Of a DNA stretch of 64,000 nucleotides, positions 43,521 to 53,200 are shown one piece after another (the stretch's first letter is position 1; each line of letters begins with the position of its first letter). The translations under genes were made by a program, and so were the position numbers. The stretch is from NCBI RefSeq assembly GCF_050490315.1, contig NZ_JBNPEO010000013.1:1-64000 (forward strand), read 5' to 3'. Below the pieces are notes generated by a model. It saw nothing but the letters and a program-made list of their open reading frames with translations. It had not been told where the DNA came from and did no database searches. The stretch is from JBNPEO01 sp050490315. GTDB taxonomy: Bacteria > Actinomycetota > Actinomycetes > Actinomycetales > Micrococcaceae.

Positions 43521-44798
43521 GTGGACCCCATGATGCAGCCCAACCTGCCCAGCGCAGGCGCCGCTTTCGAAGAGCCTCAGATCAGGGTACGCCCGGCGTG
43601 GATCACTGGCGTGATCCTAGTCAATCTTGGAATTAATGCAGCGTTCTATGGGCCGCTTCAGGTCCTCATGGGCCTTCAGGCTGAGCATTTTGACCCCGGC
43701 CAGAAGGAAGCCATCCTCGCCCTGGTCACCGGTTGTGGTGCAGCGGTTTCACTGGTGGCAAACCCCATTTTTGGTGCCTTTTCTGACCGCACTACATCCC
43801 GGTTTGGCAGGCGAGTCCCGTGGGTTGTGCTCGGTGCTGTTCTTGGAGCTGCCGCGTTGTTTGCGCTCGCCGGAGCTCCCAATGTTGCAGTGATGACCAT
43901 CCTGTGGTGCCTGGTCCAAGCCGGGTGCAACGCAATGTATGCGGCCATCACCGCCGCCATCCCGGATCGCGTCCCCGTGCCGCAACGAGGCAAAGTCGGC
44001 GGTCTTGCGGCGATGGGTCAGACGGTAGGTATCCTGCTCGGCGCGGTGATTGCCGCCGTCGTTAGTGGAAACATCGCTATGGGTTACATTTTCTGTGCCA
44101 TTGCGCTGCTCGCCGGCGTGGTTCTTTACCTCTTTAAGAGCGACGACGCCGCTCTAGATCCCGCTGCTCTGGAACCGCAGGATTGGGGTGCTTTTTTTGC
44201 GGGATTTGTGCGGCCATTCCGCCACGCGGATTTCACCTGGGCGTGGATTACCCGGCTCCTGGTAAACGTCGGTAACCACATGATCACCCTATACTTGCTG
44301 TTTTTCCTCAAGGACGGGGTCAAAGTCCAGGATCACACAGGCCTCACCCCGGAATTTGGGGTGCTGGTTCTGACCGGCCTGTACGCGGTGTTTGTGATCA
44401 TCACTAGCGTGCTTGCCGGGCCGATCAGTGACAGGCTTGGCCGCCGGAAGCCTTTGGTAATCGCGTCGTCGGCCATTATTGCTTTGGCCTCGTTGATCTT
44501 GGCGTTTGCACCAACCTGGATTGGCGCGATTATTGGTGCGAGCGTTTTGGGGATCGGATTCGGTGCGTACTTGGCGGTGGATTTTGCCCTGATCACCCAG
44601 ATCCTCCCGGACGCTTCAGCTCGGGGAAAGGACCTAGGCGTTATCAACATTGCCAACTCCTTGCCGCAGGTTATTGCCCCGGCACTCGCATGGCCCTTTG
44701 TGACTTTCTGGGGTGGGTACGTTTCCCTGTACATTGCCGCCGCAGTGATTGGGCTGTTGGGCGCCGTGTTTGTGGTCAAAATCAAGGGCGTCCGGTAG
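43521..44798 (+). CDS. MFS transporter, sugar-cation symporter-like
   Basis: A 425-residue transporter of about 12 helices. FSDRTTSRFGRRVPWVV in loop 2-3 and SDRLGRRKPLVIAS in the second half are the tandem motif-A segments; the first resembles the GPH/melibiose-type DRTRTRWGRRRPW. AAAGGA is four bases before the GTG; ATG codons at 43530 and 43533 are alternatives. It is divergent from rraA and 24 bases upstream of a DUF456 gene. Substrate is unknown. Confidence 0.82.
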   Translation: MDPMMQPNLPSAGAAFEEPQIRVRPAWITGVILVNLGINAAFYGPLQVLMGLQAEHFDPGQKEAILALVTGCGAAVSLVANPIFGAFSDRTTSRFGRRVPWVVLGAVLGAAALFALAGAPNVAVMTILWCLVQAGCNAMYAAITAAIPDRVPVPQRGKVGGLAAMGQTVGILLGAVIAAVVSGNIAMGYIFCAIALLAGVVLYLFKSDDAALDPAALEPQDWGAFFAGFVRPFRHADFTWAWITRLLVNVGNHMITLYLLFFLKDGVKVQDHTGLTPEFGVLVLTGLYAVFVIITSVLAGPISDRLGRRKPLVIASSAIIALASLILAFAPTWIGAIIGASVLGIGFGAYLAVDFALITQILPDASARGKDLGVINIANSLPQVIAPALAWPFVTFWGGYVSLYIAAAVIGLLGAVFVVKIKGVR

Positions 44799-44822
44799 CG
44801 CCGGCCAGATTAGACTGACGAA

Positions 44823-45323
44823 ATGGACGCTTATCTCATCACCACCATCCTGTGCGGCGCGGCCATTCTGGTTGGAGTGGCGGGGGTAATTATCCCCGTG
44901 TTGCCGGGAAGCATTCTGATCGGTTTGAGCTTGCTGGCTTGGGCACTCTTCGCCGGGGCAGGAACCCTGGGTTGGGTGATTTTTGGGATCGGACTGTTTT
45001 TTGTGATTGCCGGAATGACTGCAAGCGCGGTGCTCACAGGGCGGAAACTCAAACAACACTCAGTGCCCAGCCGTTCGATAGTCGCTGGGCTTGTCGCCGG
45101 AATTATTGGCATGTTTGTGATCCCTGTGGTGGGCCTCTTTGTGGGGTTCGCGGCGGGGTTGTTGTTGAGTGAGCTTGCCAGAACACGCGACTTTGCAGTG
45201 GCCTGGCGCTCCAGCTGGGCGGCGCTGAAGGCCACCGGCGTAGGCATGTTGGTGGAGTTTGCGTGCGCTTCCCTCGCGGCCAGCACTTGGGTGGTTGGTG
45301 TGTGGATTCACGCACTGAACTGA
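44823..45323 (+). CDS. DUF456 membrane protein
   Basis: A 166-residue protein with about four hydrophobic segments, matching the DUF456 pattern: VGVAGVIIPVLPGSILIGLSLLAWA at the start and a Gly-rich VGLFVGFAAGLLLSELAR in the middle, which may re-enter the membrane. Function is unknown for the family. It follows the MFS gene by 24 bases and may share its transcript. Confidence 0.85.
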   Translation: MDAYLITTILCGAAILVGVAGVIIPVLPGSILIGLSLLAWALFAGAGTLGWVIFGIGLFFVIAGMTASAVLTGRKLKQHSVPSRSIVAGLVAGIIGMFVIPVVGLFVGFAAGLLLSELARTRDFAVAWRSSWAALKATGVGMLVEFACASLAASTWVVGVWIHALN

Positions 45324-45365
45324 AGTGTTTGCTCAGCCCGGCCGCGTCCCAGATAGCATCGTGAG

Positions 45366-46313
45366 ATGAGTTCAGATCAGAGCCGGGAAGCCTCGGCATT
45401 CCACGATCCCCGCGATCTGACCCCTTTCCGTGGAGTCCAGATCCATGTCCCCTTACTGAGTGTGCCGGGCGCCTTGGGCGAGCGGATTGCCAACGCTTCA
45501 CGCCGCTACCGGATCCGTCCGCTATCGCCCGGAGTTGCACCGCGCCTGAAACCGCTAACGCCCCGGCCGGTGAAACATATCCATGCCGCAATCTTCTCCG
45601 GCGCCGAGCCCGAACGGCTTATCACTTTGGCGCGCACCTACCCCGGCTGGGCGGGCCTTTGCTACGTGATGGCAGGCCTGCAGGCCTACCAAATGCGGCA
45701 ATTTCCGCAGGCAGCGGAGCTATTGCGCCGGGGCATTAATACGGTGAACGACGACGACGCGGGCCGTTACATCGCAGAGAACCTGATGCAGCTGCTCACC
45801 CAGGTTGAATTAGGCGATGGCGTGAGTGTGCGGGTCTTGTTCTCCGAAGAAGCCGTGATGCTTGCCTTGGCGCACAGCTTGGACGAAATTGGTGAACCCG
45901 AAGCGGCGCTAGAGGTGCTTGAACCTCTGCCCGCATCCTTAGCGAAGGTTCTCGCCATAAGCCAAATCGCTGCGAGCCTAGAACGGCATGATTTAGTGAT
46001 TGGCCTCAGCGACGGTCTACGCAATGTGGACGATCTTGCTGCGGCCATCTTGTTGTTACGGGCACGTTCCCTGCGCGCAGTGGGTCGTTTGAAGGACACT
46101 GAAGCCGCAATTGCCGAGATCCTTCGCCGCAAGCGCACCTCTTTGTTGCTTCGGAACGCTGCCATGACGGAGCGGGCCCTACTGGTGCTGGACGCTGGCT
46201 GGAAGGCGTTGCCCCGCCGTCGTCCCCGTCCCATTGACCGAAAACTGCGGCCTGGCGGTAAAGCTGAGCAGCAAGAGTGGATGCGCGCGTACCGGAACAA
46301 ATCCGGCAAGTGA
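45366..46313 (+). CDS. Helical-repeat (TPR-like) protein, unknown
   Basis: A 315-residue protein. From about residue 70 it consists of paired amphipathic helices with TPR-like spacing (WAGLCYVMAGLQAYQMRQFPQAAELLRRGI, LAHSLDEIGEPEAALEVLEPL, AILLLRARSLRAVGRLKDTEAAIAEIL). The ends are basic (KALPRRRPRPIDRKLRPGG). There is no signal peptide, so it is probably a cytoplasmic scaffold; the Arg/Lys tail could bind nucleic acid or membrane. No named family is recognised. It lies 42 bases after DUF456. Confidence 0.75.
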   Translation: MSSDQSREASAFHDPRDLTPFRGVQIHVPLLSVPGALGERIANASRRYRIRPLSPGVAPRLKPLTPRPVKHIHAAIFSGAEPERLITLARTYPGWAGLCYVMAGLQAYQMRQFPQAAELLRRGINTVNDDDAGRYIAENLMQLLTQVELGDGVSVRVLFSEEAVMLALAHSLDEIGEPEAALEVLEPLPASLAKVLAISQIAASLERHDLVIGLSDGLRNVDDLAAAILLLRARSLRAVGRLKDTEAAIAEILRRKRTSLLLRNAAMTERALLVLDAGWKALPRRRPRPIDRKLRPGGKAEQQEWMRAYRNKSGK

Positions 46314-46513
46314 AGCCCCGGCTGGTGCGGCGCGAAAGAATAATTAACAAAACGCTAGCGGGGTTCATTGCAGGACGCTAAAGTTTTACACAGGTTGTCA
46401 CATGGTTGAATCAAATGTCATGCACGGTGAAGTGTGGGGCATTAGTTCCGGTGTAGAGACCAGAGCCACTGTGGTGTGGGGGTGCGAACGGCCACCAGAA
46501 CTACAGATCCGAA

Positions 46514-46560
46514 AAACGACGGCGGTCACCCCTTGGGAGTGGAGGTGACCGCCGTCGTTT
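46514..46560. terminator. Perfect 17-base hairpin between convergent genes
   Basis: Arms AAACGACGGCGGTCACC (46514-46530) and complement (46544-46560) with a 13-base loop. The A-flank on the left gives a T-rich tail on the minus strand, so it should end the S4 gene and possibly the plus-strand gene. The stretch 46314-46513 before it holds no recognised feature. Confidence 0.85.
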
Positions 46561-46572
46561 GTCTAAGAACTC

Positions 46573-46950
46573 TTAGTCCCTTCGCAGAGCTCGTTCCATG
46601 TCGCGGCGGTCCTTCTTTGTGGGCCTGCCTGTGCCGCGATCGCGCTGGGGGATACCCAGAGACGGTATAGCCGGACGTGCCGGAGTGTGATCTGTGAAGC
46701 AATGCGAAGCCGCCTCAGCACCTACGCGTTTGGAAATAAGCTGACGGACCTCCAAAATGCGTTCGAATCCAGACTGACGAATTCGCACAGTGTCCCCAAC
46801 AATCACAATTTGTGAGGCTTTGACAGGGTTGTTGTTAATACGCACGTGCCCGGCACGGCATGCTGTGGTTGCTGCCGATCGGGTTTTATAGGCACGGACT
46901 CCCCACAACCAAGCATCAATTCGGACCGCCGCTGACTGGCTAGCACTCAC
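46573..46950 (-). CDS. S4-domain RNA-binding protein, Hsp15-like
   Basis: A 125-residue protein with an S4 domain at about 8-60 (RIDAWLWGVRAYKTRSAATTACRAGHVRINNNPVKAS). E. coli Hsp15 binds stalled 50S subunits carrying nascent chains. The C-terminus is basic (KKDRRDMERALRRD) and likely contacts rRNA. Its GTG overlaps the stop of the upstream membrane-protein gene, so translation is coupled. Confidence 0.88.
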   Translation of the reverse strand: MSASQSAAVRIDAWLWGVRAYKTRSAATTACRAGHVRINNNPVKASQIVIVGDTVRIRQSGFERILEVRQLISKRVGAEAASHCFTDHTPARPAIPSLGIPQRDRGTGRPTKKDRRDMERALRRD

Positions 46951-47639
46951 GGCTTCGAGTCCTGTTCTGCGGCTGGCGTGACGTATCCGGCCACTGCACG
47001 GCGTGCGATCCCTGGCTTGTTGGCCCGGTTAGGCAGGTTAGGCAAAGAATCGGCAATGGAAACGCGGGAGCCGGTCTCCAAAGCTGAGATATTTTTAGCC
47101 GCTGCGGTACCGGTTCCCTTAACAATCTTTTGGATTGCATCGGTGGGCTCGGGGCCCAGCTTGGCGCGCGGATTCTCAACTCGGGCCAAGCGGGGAATTA
47201 CACCTGAATCTACAGCTTTGGCCAGTGCACGAGCGTCAGCTTCCCACACGGCTTTGGACCAACGCGGGTTGAGCTGGGGTTTTTCAGATGCCGACTTTGG
47301 AGCTCTGGGTTCTTTTGGCTCTTTGGGCTTTCGAGCCGGCAGCTTGAGGGCTTTGGGAAGACTAATGGCCGGCATATGCAACCGGGGAGGCTCTTCCTCA
47401 ACCCAGAGAGTGGACGGTGCGGCTTCGCCAGCGTCCGGCGCCTCGGCGGGCTCGGTGAAAGATTCGTCACGGTGCATTCTGCGACGTTTCCCGAGCGTAG
47501 CCACGCTGTAAAGTCCGCGCCCCAGCCCTACCACCACCATGGCCAAGAATCCGAACAAAGCGATGCCAAGTAAGAGAAGGAGAGCGACGCCGAGAGTCCC
47601 AAAAAAGGTCAGATTGAGTATCGCCGTTACGTCCGTCAC
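46947..47639 (-). CDS. Membrane-anchored basic protein, unknown
   Basis: A 230-residue protein with one or two hydrophobic helices at about 5-45 (LLLLLGIALFGFLAMVVVGLG), then a Lys/Pro-rich linker near 85-125 (KLPARKPKEPKEPRAPK) and a soluble helical part. GTG 47639 is chosen since AGGAGG lies exactly 6 bases upstream; ATG codons at 47660 and 47684 in frame have none. No domain is recognised. It is coupled to the S4 gene. Confidence 0.68.
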   Translation of the reverse strand: MTDVTAILNLTFFGTLGVALLLLLGIALFGFLAMVVVGLGRGLYSVATLGKRRRMHRDESFTEPAEAPDAGEAAPSTLWVEEEPPRLHMPAISLPKALKLPARKPKEPKEPRAPKSASEKPQLNPRWSKAVWEADARALAKAVDSGVIPRLARVENPRAKLGPEPTDAIQKIVKGTGTAAAKNISALETGSRVSIADSLPNLPNRANKPGIARRAVAGYVTPAAEQDSKP

Positions 47640-47710
47640 GCGATGCCTCCTGTCCGCCATTGCCAGTCCAATATCTCCATCCACCCTAGCGAATGAGCCA
47701 TGGAAGAATG

Positions 47711-47745
47711 TCAGCCACGGCGTTCGAGTGGGAAACCGTGGCTGA
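47711..47745. promoter_or_regulatory. Dyad in the divergent region ahead of jetA
   Basis: TCAGCCACGG (47711-47720) and CCGTGGCTGA (47736-47745) are a perfect 10-base inverted repeat with a 15-base spacer. It stands between divergent genes, so it is not downstream of any gene and is more likely a binding site or leader hairpin than a terminator. Confidence 0.5.
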
Positions 47746-47839
47746 GCCGTTATTACCTTGTCAATTGCTGGGAGAACTCGGCGGCCACAGAACTGGTTTG
47801 TGGCACTGCGTTAACCTTGGTTGAGACGAAATTGTGGTG

Positions 47840-47883
47840 CGGATACGTATCCGGCCGCGCCGAGGCACAATAGCGAGGCACAA
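47840..47883 (+). promoter_or_regulatory. Palindrome and direct repeats just upstream of jetA
   Basis: CGGATACGTATCCG (47840-47853) is a perfect 14-base palindrome. It is followed by CGAGGCACAA twice (47861-47870 and 47874-47883), 13 bases apart. A TTGAGA at 47821 with a 17-base gap to TACGTA inside the palindrome would make a promoter overlapped by an operator. The jetA ATG is 43 bases after the palindrome. Confidence 0.6.
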
Positions 47884-47895
47884 CAGGAGGGCCGG

Positions 47896-49380
47896 ATGAG
47901 CGAGTCAGTACGCCCGCGTCCAGTTTTTGCCTCCGCGCAATCTTCGTCCGAAGCTATTGGTGCCCGGCTGCGCGAGCTTGAAGTTCTTACAAAGGGCCCA
48001 GCCTGGGCATTGACCCGTTCGGCGCCCTGGGTGATCGCCGTGCTTCAAGCTTCATTTACTCGCACCCGGCCGCAACTGCCCCTGGAGCAATTTCACGCAG
48101 ACGTTGACGCGTTTTTGGAACAGCTTCGCCGCGATGACCCCAGCCTAGGCGGCTCGGCTACCGGCAAAACCTTCGCTGATGAGTGGACTCGCAAACGCTT
48201 CCTGACCCGCCGGAACCATTCCGGGCAGATTGTTTACGAGGCAACCGAATCGGCGGCGCGTGTGTTGGCATTTTTGGACAGCCTCTCCTCCGAGCGCTCC
48301 ACCCTCAACGGTTCCCGCTTGGGCACGCTCCTAGGCGACGTTGAAAAGCTCGCGAACGAGACCAACCCCGATCAAAGCGCGCGTCTAGAAGCACTCGAGG
48401 AAGAAATTCTTGAGCGCCGCCAACTGATCGACGACATCACCTCCGGCGAGTTCGACGGCCTCCTCGATGAGGACGAGGCAGTTGAGGCTGCCGGAAACAT
48501 TCTGGACCTAGCCGCAAGTCTGCCCGCCGACTTCAAAAAAATGCGTGACCGGATCGAAAAGCTCGTTGGGGATTTGCGCAACCAAATCATCGAAGAATCA
48601 TTGAGCAAGGGCGCCACCATGGCCCAAGTCCTTGAGGCAGACAAACGGCTGCGGCAAAGCCCCGAAGGCCGCACCTTCCGCTCCTTCGCAGCCTTCCTCG
48701 AGGACCCCAACCAGCAACTGCGATTCCGCTCAGCCATTGGCGAAGTCCTCAGCCGAGAATTTGCCGATGACCTCAGTATTGAAGACCGCGAGACTCTCAA
48801 AAACCTTGTGGCAGAACTGCGTCACCAACACCGGCAAATCCAGCGGATCTACGGCAAACTTTCCGAGAGCCTGAACACCTATGTGCAGAGCGAGGACTTC
48901 CGGCAGTCCGTGCGCTTGCGTGAAGTGTTGCGTGAAGCCGAGCGTGCCATCCGTTCGGTGCCCTACGAGCGCGAGAGCCCAGCTTTTACCCGCGCACCTG
49001 AGCTTTTTACCCCCGACTTTGAGTCCTTGGCCATGGTTAAACTCTTTGATCCGGACGACTTTGTTCCGCCGCCACGCCTCGCTGAGCCGATTTCGTTTAG
49101 CGAGGGGGACCGCACCCGCTCGCCGAGAACCGCCAAGGCAAAGGACGACGTCGTCCGTTCAGTTTTGGCGGGGGCGCAGACACTTGGTGGCGCGTGGGCC
49201 GAACTTCCTGCGGGGGAGCGCCACATCAACACGATTCGTGCCCTGTTGTCCGCGGCACTGCACTCCGGGGCTGGCTTTGATAGGAGTCAATGGGAGCGCA
49301 TTGAATTTGAACAGATTGACGGCAGCACGCGTGAAGCATATTTGCCCCTGGTATCCCTGAGTGAGGACGTTGATGACTGA
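47896..49380 (+). CDS. jetA: Wadjet type I JetA / MksF-like kleisin (DUF3375)
   Basis: A 494-residue DUF3375 protein, the kleisin of the JetABCD (Wadjet) or MksBEF condensin-like complex that holds the SMC heads. Features include the N-terminal winged-helix region (GPAWALTRSAPWVIAVLQASF), FADEWTRKRFLTRR, a long helical middle (EEEILERRQLIDDI), and a C-terminal domain after about 400. ATG 47896 has AGGAGG five bases upstream; the frame is open from 47821 without a ribosome site. It is the first gene of jetABC; its end overlaps jetB by 8 bases. Confidence 0.9.
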   Translation: MSESVRPRPVFASAQSSSEAIGARLRELEVLTKGPAWALTRSAPWVIAVLQASFTRTRPQLPLEQFHADVDAFLEQLRRDDPSLGGSATGKTFADEWTRKRFLTRRNHSGQIVYEATESAARVLAFLDSLSSERSTLNGSRLGTLLGDVEKLANETNPDQSARLEALEEEILERRQLIDDITSGEFDGLLDEDEAVEAAGNILDLAASLPADFKKMRDRIEKLVGDLRNQIIEESLSKGATMAQVLEADKRLRQSPEGRTFRSFAAFLEDPNQQLRFRSAIGEVLSREFADDLSIEDRETLKNLVAELRHQHRQIQRIYGKLSESLNTYVQSEDFRQSVRLREVLREAERAIRSVPYERESPAFTRAPELFTPDFESLAMVKLFDPDDFVPPPRLAEPISFSEGDRTRSPRTAKAKDDVVRSVLAGAQTLGGAWAELPAGERHINTIRALLSAALHSGAGFDRSQWERIEFEQIDGSTREAYLPLVSLSEDVDD

Positions 49381-50254
49381 GGAAAACGCACCATCCCCCA
49401 GTGGGCACACCCAGCGGGATCCGTTTGCGGTGCGGCCACGGGACACGTTTGTGGACGGGGCTGCCCTGTTCCCGGCGGACACGGGTGTTCTGCCAATGAA
49501 GGTGCGCCAAGCTCTGGTCCGTCTACTCAAAGGCCCGTACATTGACGGTGGCCGGGACGAGAAGCTGTGGACCACGCTCTTGGACAACCAGATCATCTTG
49601 CGTAGCCGCCTCTCGGAGCTGTTCTTGACCCTGCAGTTAGACCATGAGCGCAAGATTGCAGTGCTGCGCCCGGTTGATCCGGAACTCATTGGTGGCAGCA
49701 GTCGGTCAAGTATTCTGCGCCAACAACGTGCCCTTAGCCGAGTGGAAACCATTGTGCTTTTGCGCCTTCGTCTCCTGTTGGACCGGCATGTTCAGGCCCA
49801 GACGGAACCCACCATCACGCTCGAGGAAATTGCTGAGATCGTGGCGCACTTCCAACCTGCCGGCCAACAAGACGCACTCCGCGATCACGATGCTGTGAAC
49901 CGCGCCATCACCAAATTGCAAGCCCGTCAGCTACTGCTTCCCACGGCGATCGACGGCGTCTACGCCATCAGCAACGCGCTCCCGCTGGCCCTGCCTTTCG
50001 AGAACATCGGCGACATCCCCGCACAAATCCAATCCCTGGCCAACGCCACCGCCGACCCCACCGGCACCGAACCGCTCCTGGACCTCGACGGGGAAGGGGC
50101 CAGCGACGACGACTCTGACGACGGCGAAGCGGAACCGAGAAGCGGAACCGGGGACATGCGACAGCCTGCGTCTAAGCGAGAAACGAGCGAGCATGCAGAG
50201 CATGTGGCCGGTACCGCAGTAACCGAAGACGCGACAGCAGAGGACGAGTCATGA
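49373..50254 (+). CDS. jetB: Wadjet JetB / MksE-like protein (DUF4194)
   Basis: A 293-residue DUF4194 protein, the KITE-type winged-helix dimer that binds the JetA kleisin. The core runs from about 25 to 220 (VRQALVRLLKGPYIDGGRDEKLWTTLL; RVETIVLLRLRLLLDRH). The last 70 residues form an acidic, low-complexity tail (DDDSDDGEAEP). ATG 49373 has GAGGACG ahead; GTG 49361 is an alternative. It is coupled to jetA (8-base overlap) and to jetC (ATGA overlap). Confidence 0.9.
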   Translation: MTEENAPSPSGHTQRDPFAVRPRDTFVDGAALFPADTGVLPMKVRQALVRLLKGPYIDGGRDEKLWTTLLDNQIILRSRLSELFLTLQLDHERKIAVLRPVDPELIGGSSRSSILRQQRALSRVETIVLLRLRLLLDRHVQAQTEPTITLEEIAEIVAHFQPAGQQDALRDHDAVNRAITKLQARQLLLPTAIDGVYAISNALPLALPFENIGDIPAQIQSLANATADPTGTEPLLDLDGEGASDDDSDDGEAEPRSGTGDMRQPASKRETSEHAEHVAGTAVTEDATAEDES

Positions 50255-53200
50255 GCATCGCCACCATGTTGCCCCTCGGCGACCTGACGAATCCCGGCCA
50301 GATGCGTTTGGCTCTGGTTCAGGTGGTCAACTGGGGCACGTTCCACGGTGCCCACACCATGCACGTGGACCGCAACGGAACCCTGCTGACCGGCAACTCC
50401 GGTGTGGGTAAGTCCACGCTTTTTGACGCTATGCTCCGCGTTTTTGATGCCCGTCCCCGCTCAAACGAGGCGGCAGCGCAACGCTCCGGCGGCGTGGTTG
50501 AAGACAAGCGCACCACATTCACGTACATGCGTGGCAAGGTGGGCGACCGTGCTGTGGGGGAGGGCTCGGCGAGTGCTTATCAGCGGCCGGGGGCCACATG
50601 GTCTGCGATCGGGCTGAGTTTCGACAACGCCGCGGGAACGAGTGTGACCATCTCGGCACTCTTTGACCTACCCAAAAACGGTACTGAATCCGCCGTCGGA
50701 CGTTTTTATCTGATTGATAACCACCCGCTGGATCTGGACGCGATCGAATCCATCGCCGAGAAGCGCTTTACCCGCTCTGCATTGGAGCAGATTTTCCCCA
50801 ACGCGCAGGTTTTTGACGTCCACAAAACCTTCGCGGAGCGCTTCCGGCGCCTCTTGGGTATCAGCTCAGATCAAGCTTTGCCTTTGCTGCGGGTGATCCA
50901 GGCCGGAAAGGGCTTGGGTGGAAGCGTTAATACCTTTTTCCGCGATCAGGTGCTGGACGCCCCGGCCACACTGACAGCTGCCGATGACGTGGTGGAAGAG
51001 TTCAGCAACTTGATGTCCATCCGGCAACGGCTTGAGGACGTACGTCAGCAGCGCGATCAGTTGGCTCCGGTGCCTGAGCTGAACGTTGAATACGCCAAAC
51101 TTTTGCTGGATGCTCACCGGCTCCGTGAACTTTCAGACACCGAATTTGATGCTTATAAGCAGTCTCTTGCGGTGAAAGTCCACGAAGGTACCCTCGCAAA
51201 GTTCAAGGACCTGGCTGCAGCCAAGGCCAAGGAGTTGAGCGCGGAGCGTCAGCGCCGCGACGCCCTCGCCAAGGAGTTGCGCGAACAGGAATCGGACTAC
51301 AACAACCGGGGCGGTAACGCGATCTCGGCAATTGAAGCATCGGTAGAAAATGCTCGCGTTGGTCTGCGCCTTCGCGAGCAAGTGGAGCAGTCCGCACAGC
51401 AATCCTTGCGCGACGCTGGCCTTGAGCTGGAGTGGAACGCCGAAGCTTGGGCACAGGCTCACCGCGAGGCTGCGGAGACGGCTGCCCAGCTTGAAGGCAA
51501 CTCGGAGTCGTTGCGCGAGCTGCGTTTTGAGGCCTTCGATTCGCACGCCACCAAAAAGCGTGAACTCGCTGAGGCGCAACAAGAACTTGCCACCCTCCGT
51601 GGGGCCAAATCACTGCTCCCCACGGCCAGCCTGCAAAACCGTGCAGCACTAGCCGAAGCCCTAGACATTGACGCCAATGACTTGCCCTTTGGCGGTGAGC
51701 TGATGGACTTGGCGCCTGGGGAGGAGAAATGGCGCCCCGCCGCGGAGCGGGCCTTGCGTTCGCTCGCCACCACCTTGCTGGTGCCCGGTGACAAGTTTGA
51801 CGCCGTTACCACCTTCCTGAACAACCACACCATTCGTGGGGCTCTCCGCGCGGTTGACACCTCAAAGCCACTCGCCGGCGCTGCCTTGGCATTGGAGGAC
51901 GTCCGCGAGAATGATCTGCTGGCGAAGCTGGACATTGTTGAAGGCGGCGTGCACCCGGAGGAGGCCGGAAGGTGGCTGCGGGAACGTATTGCTGTGGACT
52001 TCGCCTACCCCTGCGTGGAGGACCCTAAAGAACTAGCGCAGCTGGACAAGGGACTTTCCCTAGGAGGTGTGGTCAAACGCAACCGCCACACTGTAGAGAA
52101 AGACGACCGTTTCGCCTCCCGCCAGGACTACGTTCTGGGCTTTGATAACAGCATTAAGGTGCAACTACTTGAAGAACGGGTCAAGGAACTTGAAACCGAG
52201 CTCGCCGCTGCAGCAACACTGGCCCAAAGCCGCGAAGATTCGCATCAAGGTATGGCCCGTCAGCTCGATGCGCTCAAAAAGATCGCGCAAGACTCCCGGC
52301 CCTGGGAACAAGTTTCCACAGAGGCTGCCCAAAGCGAACTCGCCAGGATTCAACAACGGCTCACGGACGCTCTGGCTGCCCAAGAAAACCTTGAACCATT
52401 GCGGACGGCCATCGAACAATTCCGCACCAAGCACCAGGCCAGCACCGAGGCTGCGGCAGTTCTGCAGAGCGAGTACAAAACGCTGGACCACCAGCTCAGC
52501 GCAACCGATTCCCTCCTGGAAGCTGCACGTCAGCGCCTGAACCAAGCTCCGCCGTCGGAAGTTACGGTTGCCGCCTTGGAACCGTACTTCACCGACTTCG
52601 GCGACGTCACCGAGATTCACGAACTGGATAACTTGGCTAACAAGGTCAAAACCCGGCTGCTCAACGAACTTTACGAAGTGCAAGCGCGCGCCCAAGCCAC
52701 GGCTGACTCGCTGACCCGCATTTTTGAGTCTTTTGTCCGCGAGTGGGGCAGTGGAATCTCGGCGGACTACGGTACCTCGATTGGGGCGGCAGCGGATTTT
52801 GAGGCCCGCTACCACTCGATTGTTCGGGATGGGCTGCCAGCGCAAGAGGCCGAGTTCCGCGAATTCTTTAATCAGCGCACTCACGAGTCTTTCAGCACCC
52901 TGTTGCACCTTCTAGATGAGGAACGACGCAGTATCAGCAGCCGCATTTTGCCGCTCAACGGCATCCTCTCCGAAGTGAATTTCCATGAGGGAAGCCATCT
53001 TGAGCTGGACATTAAACCAACCCTGCCGGTAGCTGCACGGCAGTTTAAAGAAGCCATCACCAATGCGCTGAAGCCTCGCCATGCGCGGGCCGCTAGTACT
53101 GAAAATGCGGAGCCTGAAGAAGCGGAACTAACTGCGCGGTACAAGTCCCTTGAGGCGATTGTTAAGCGTCTGGGTTCTGCTGCCCCCGAGGACCGGCGCT

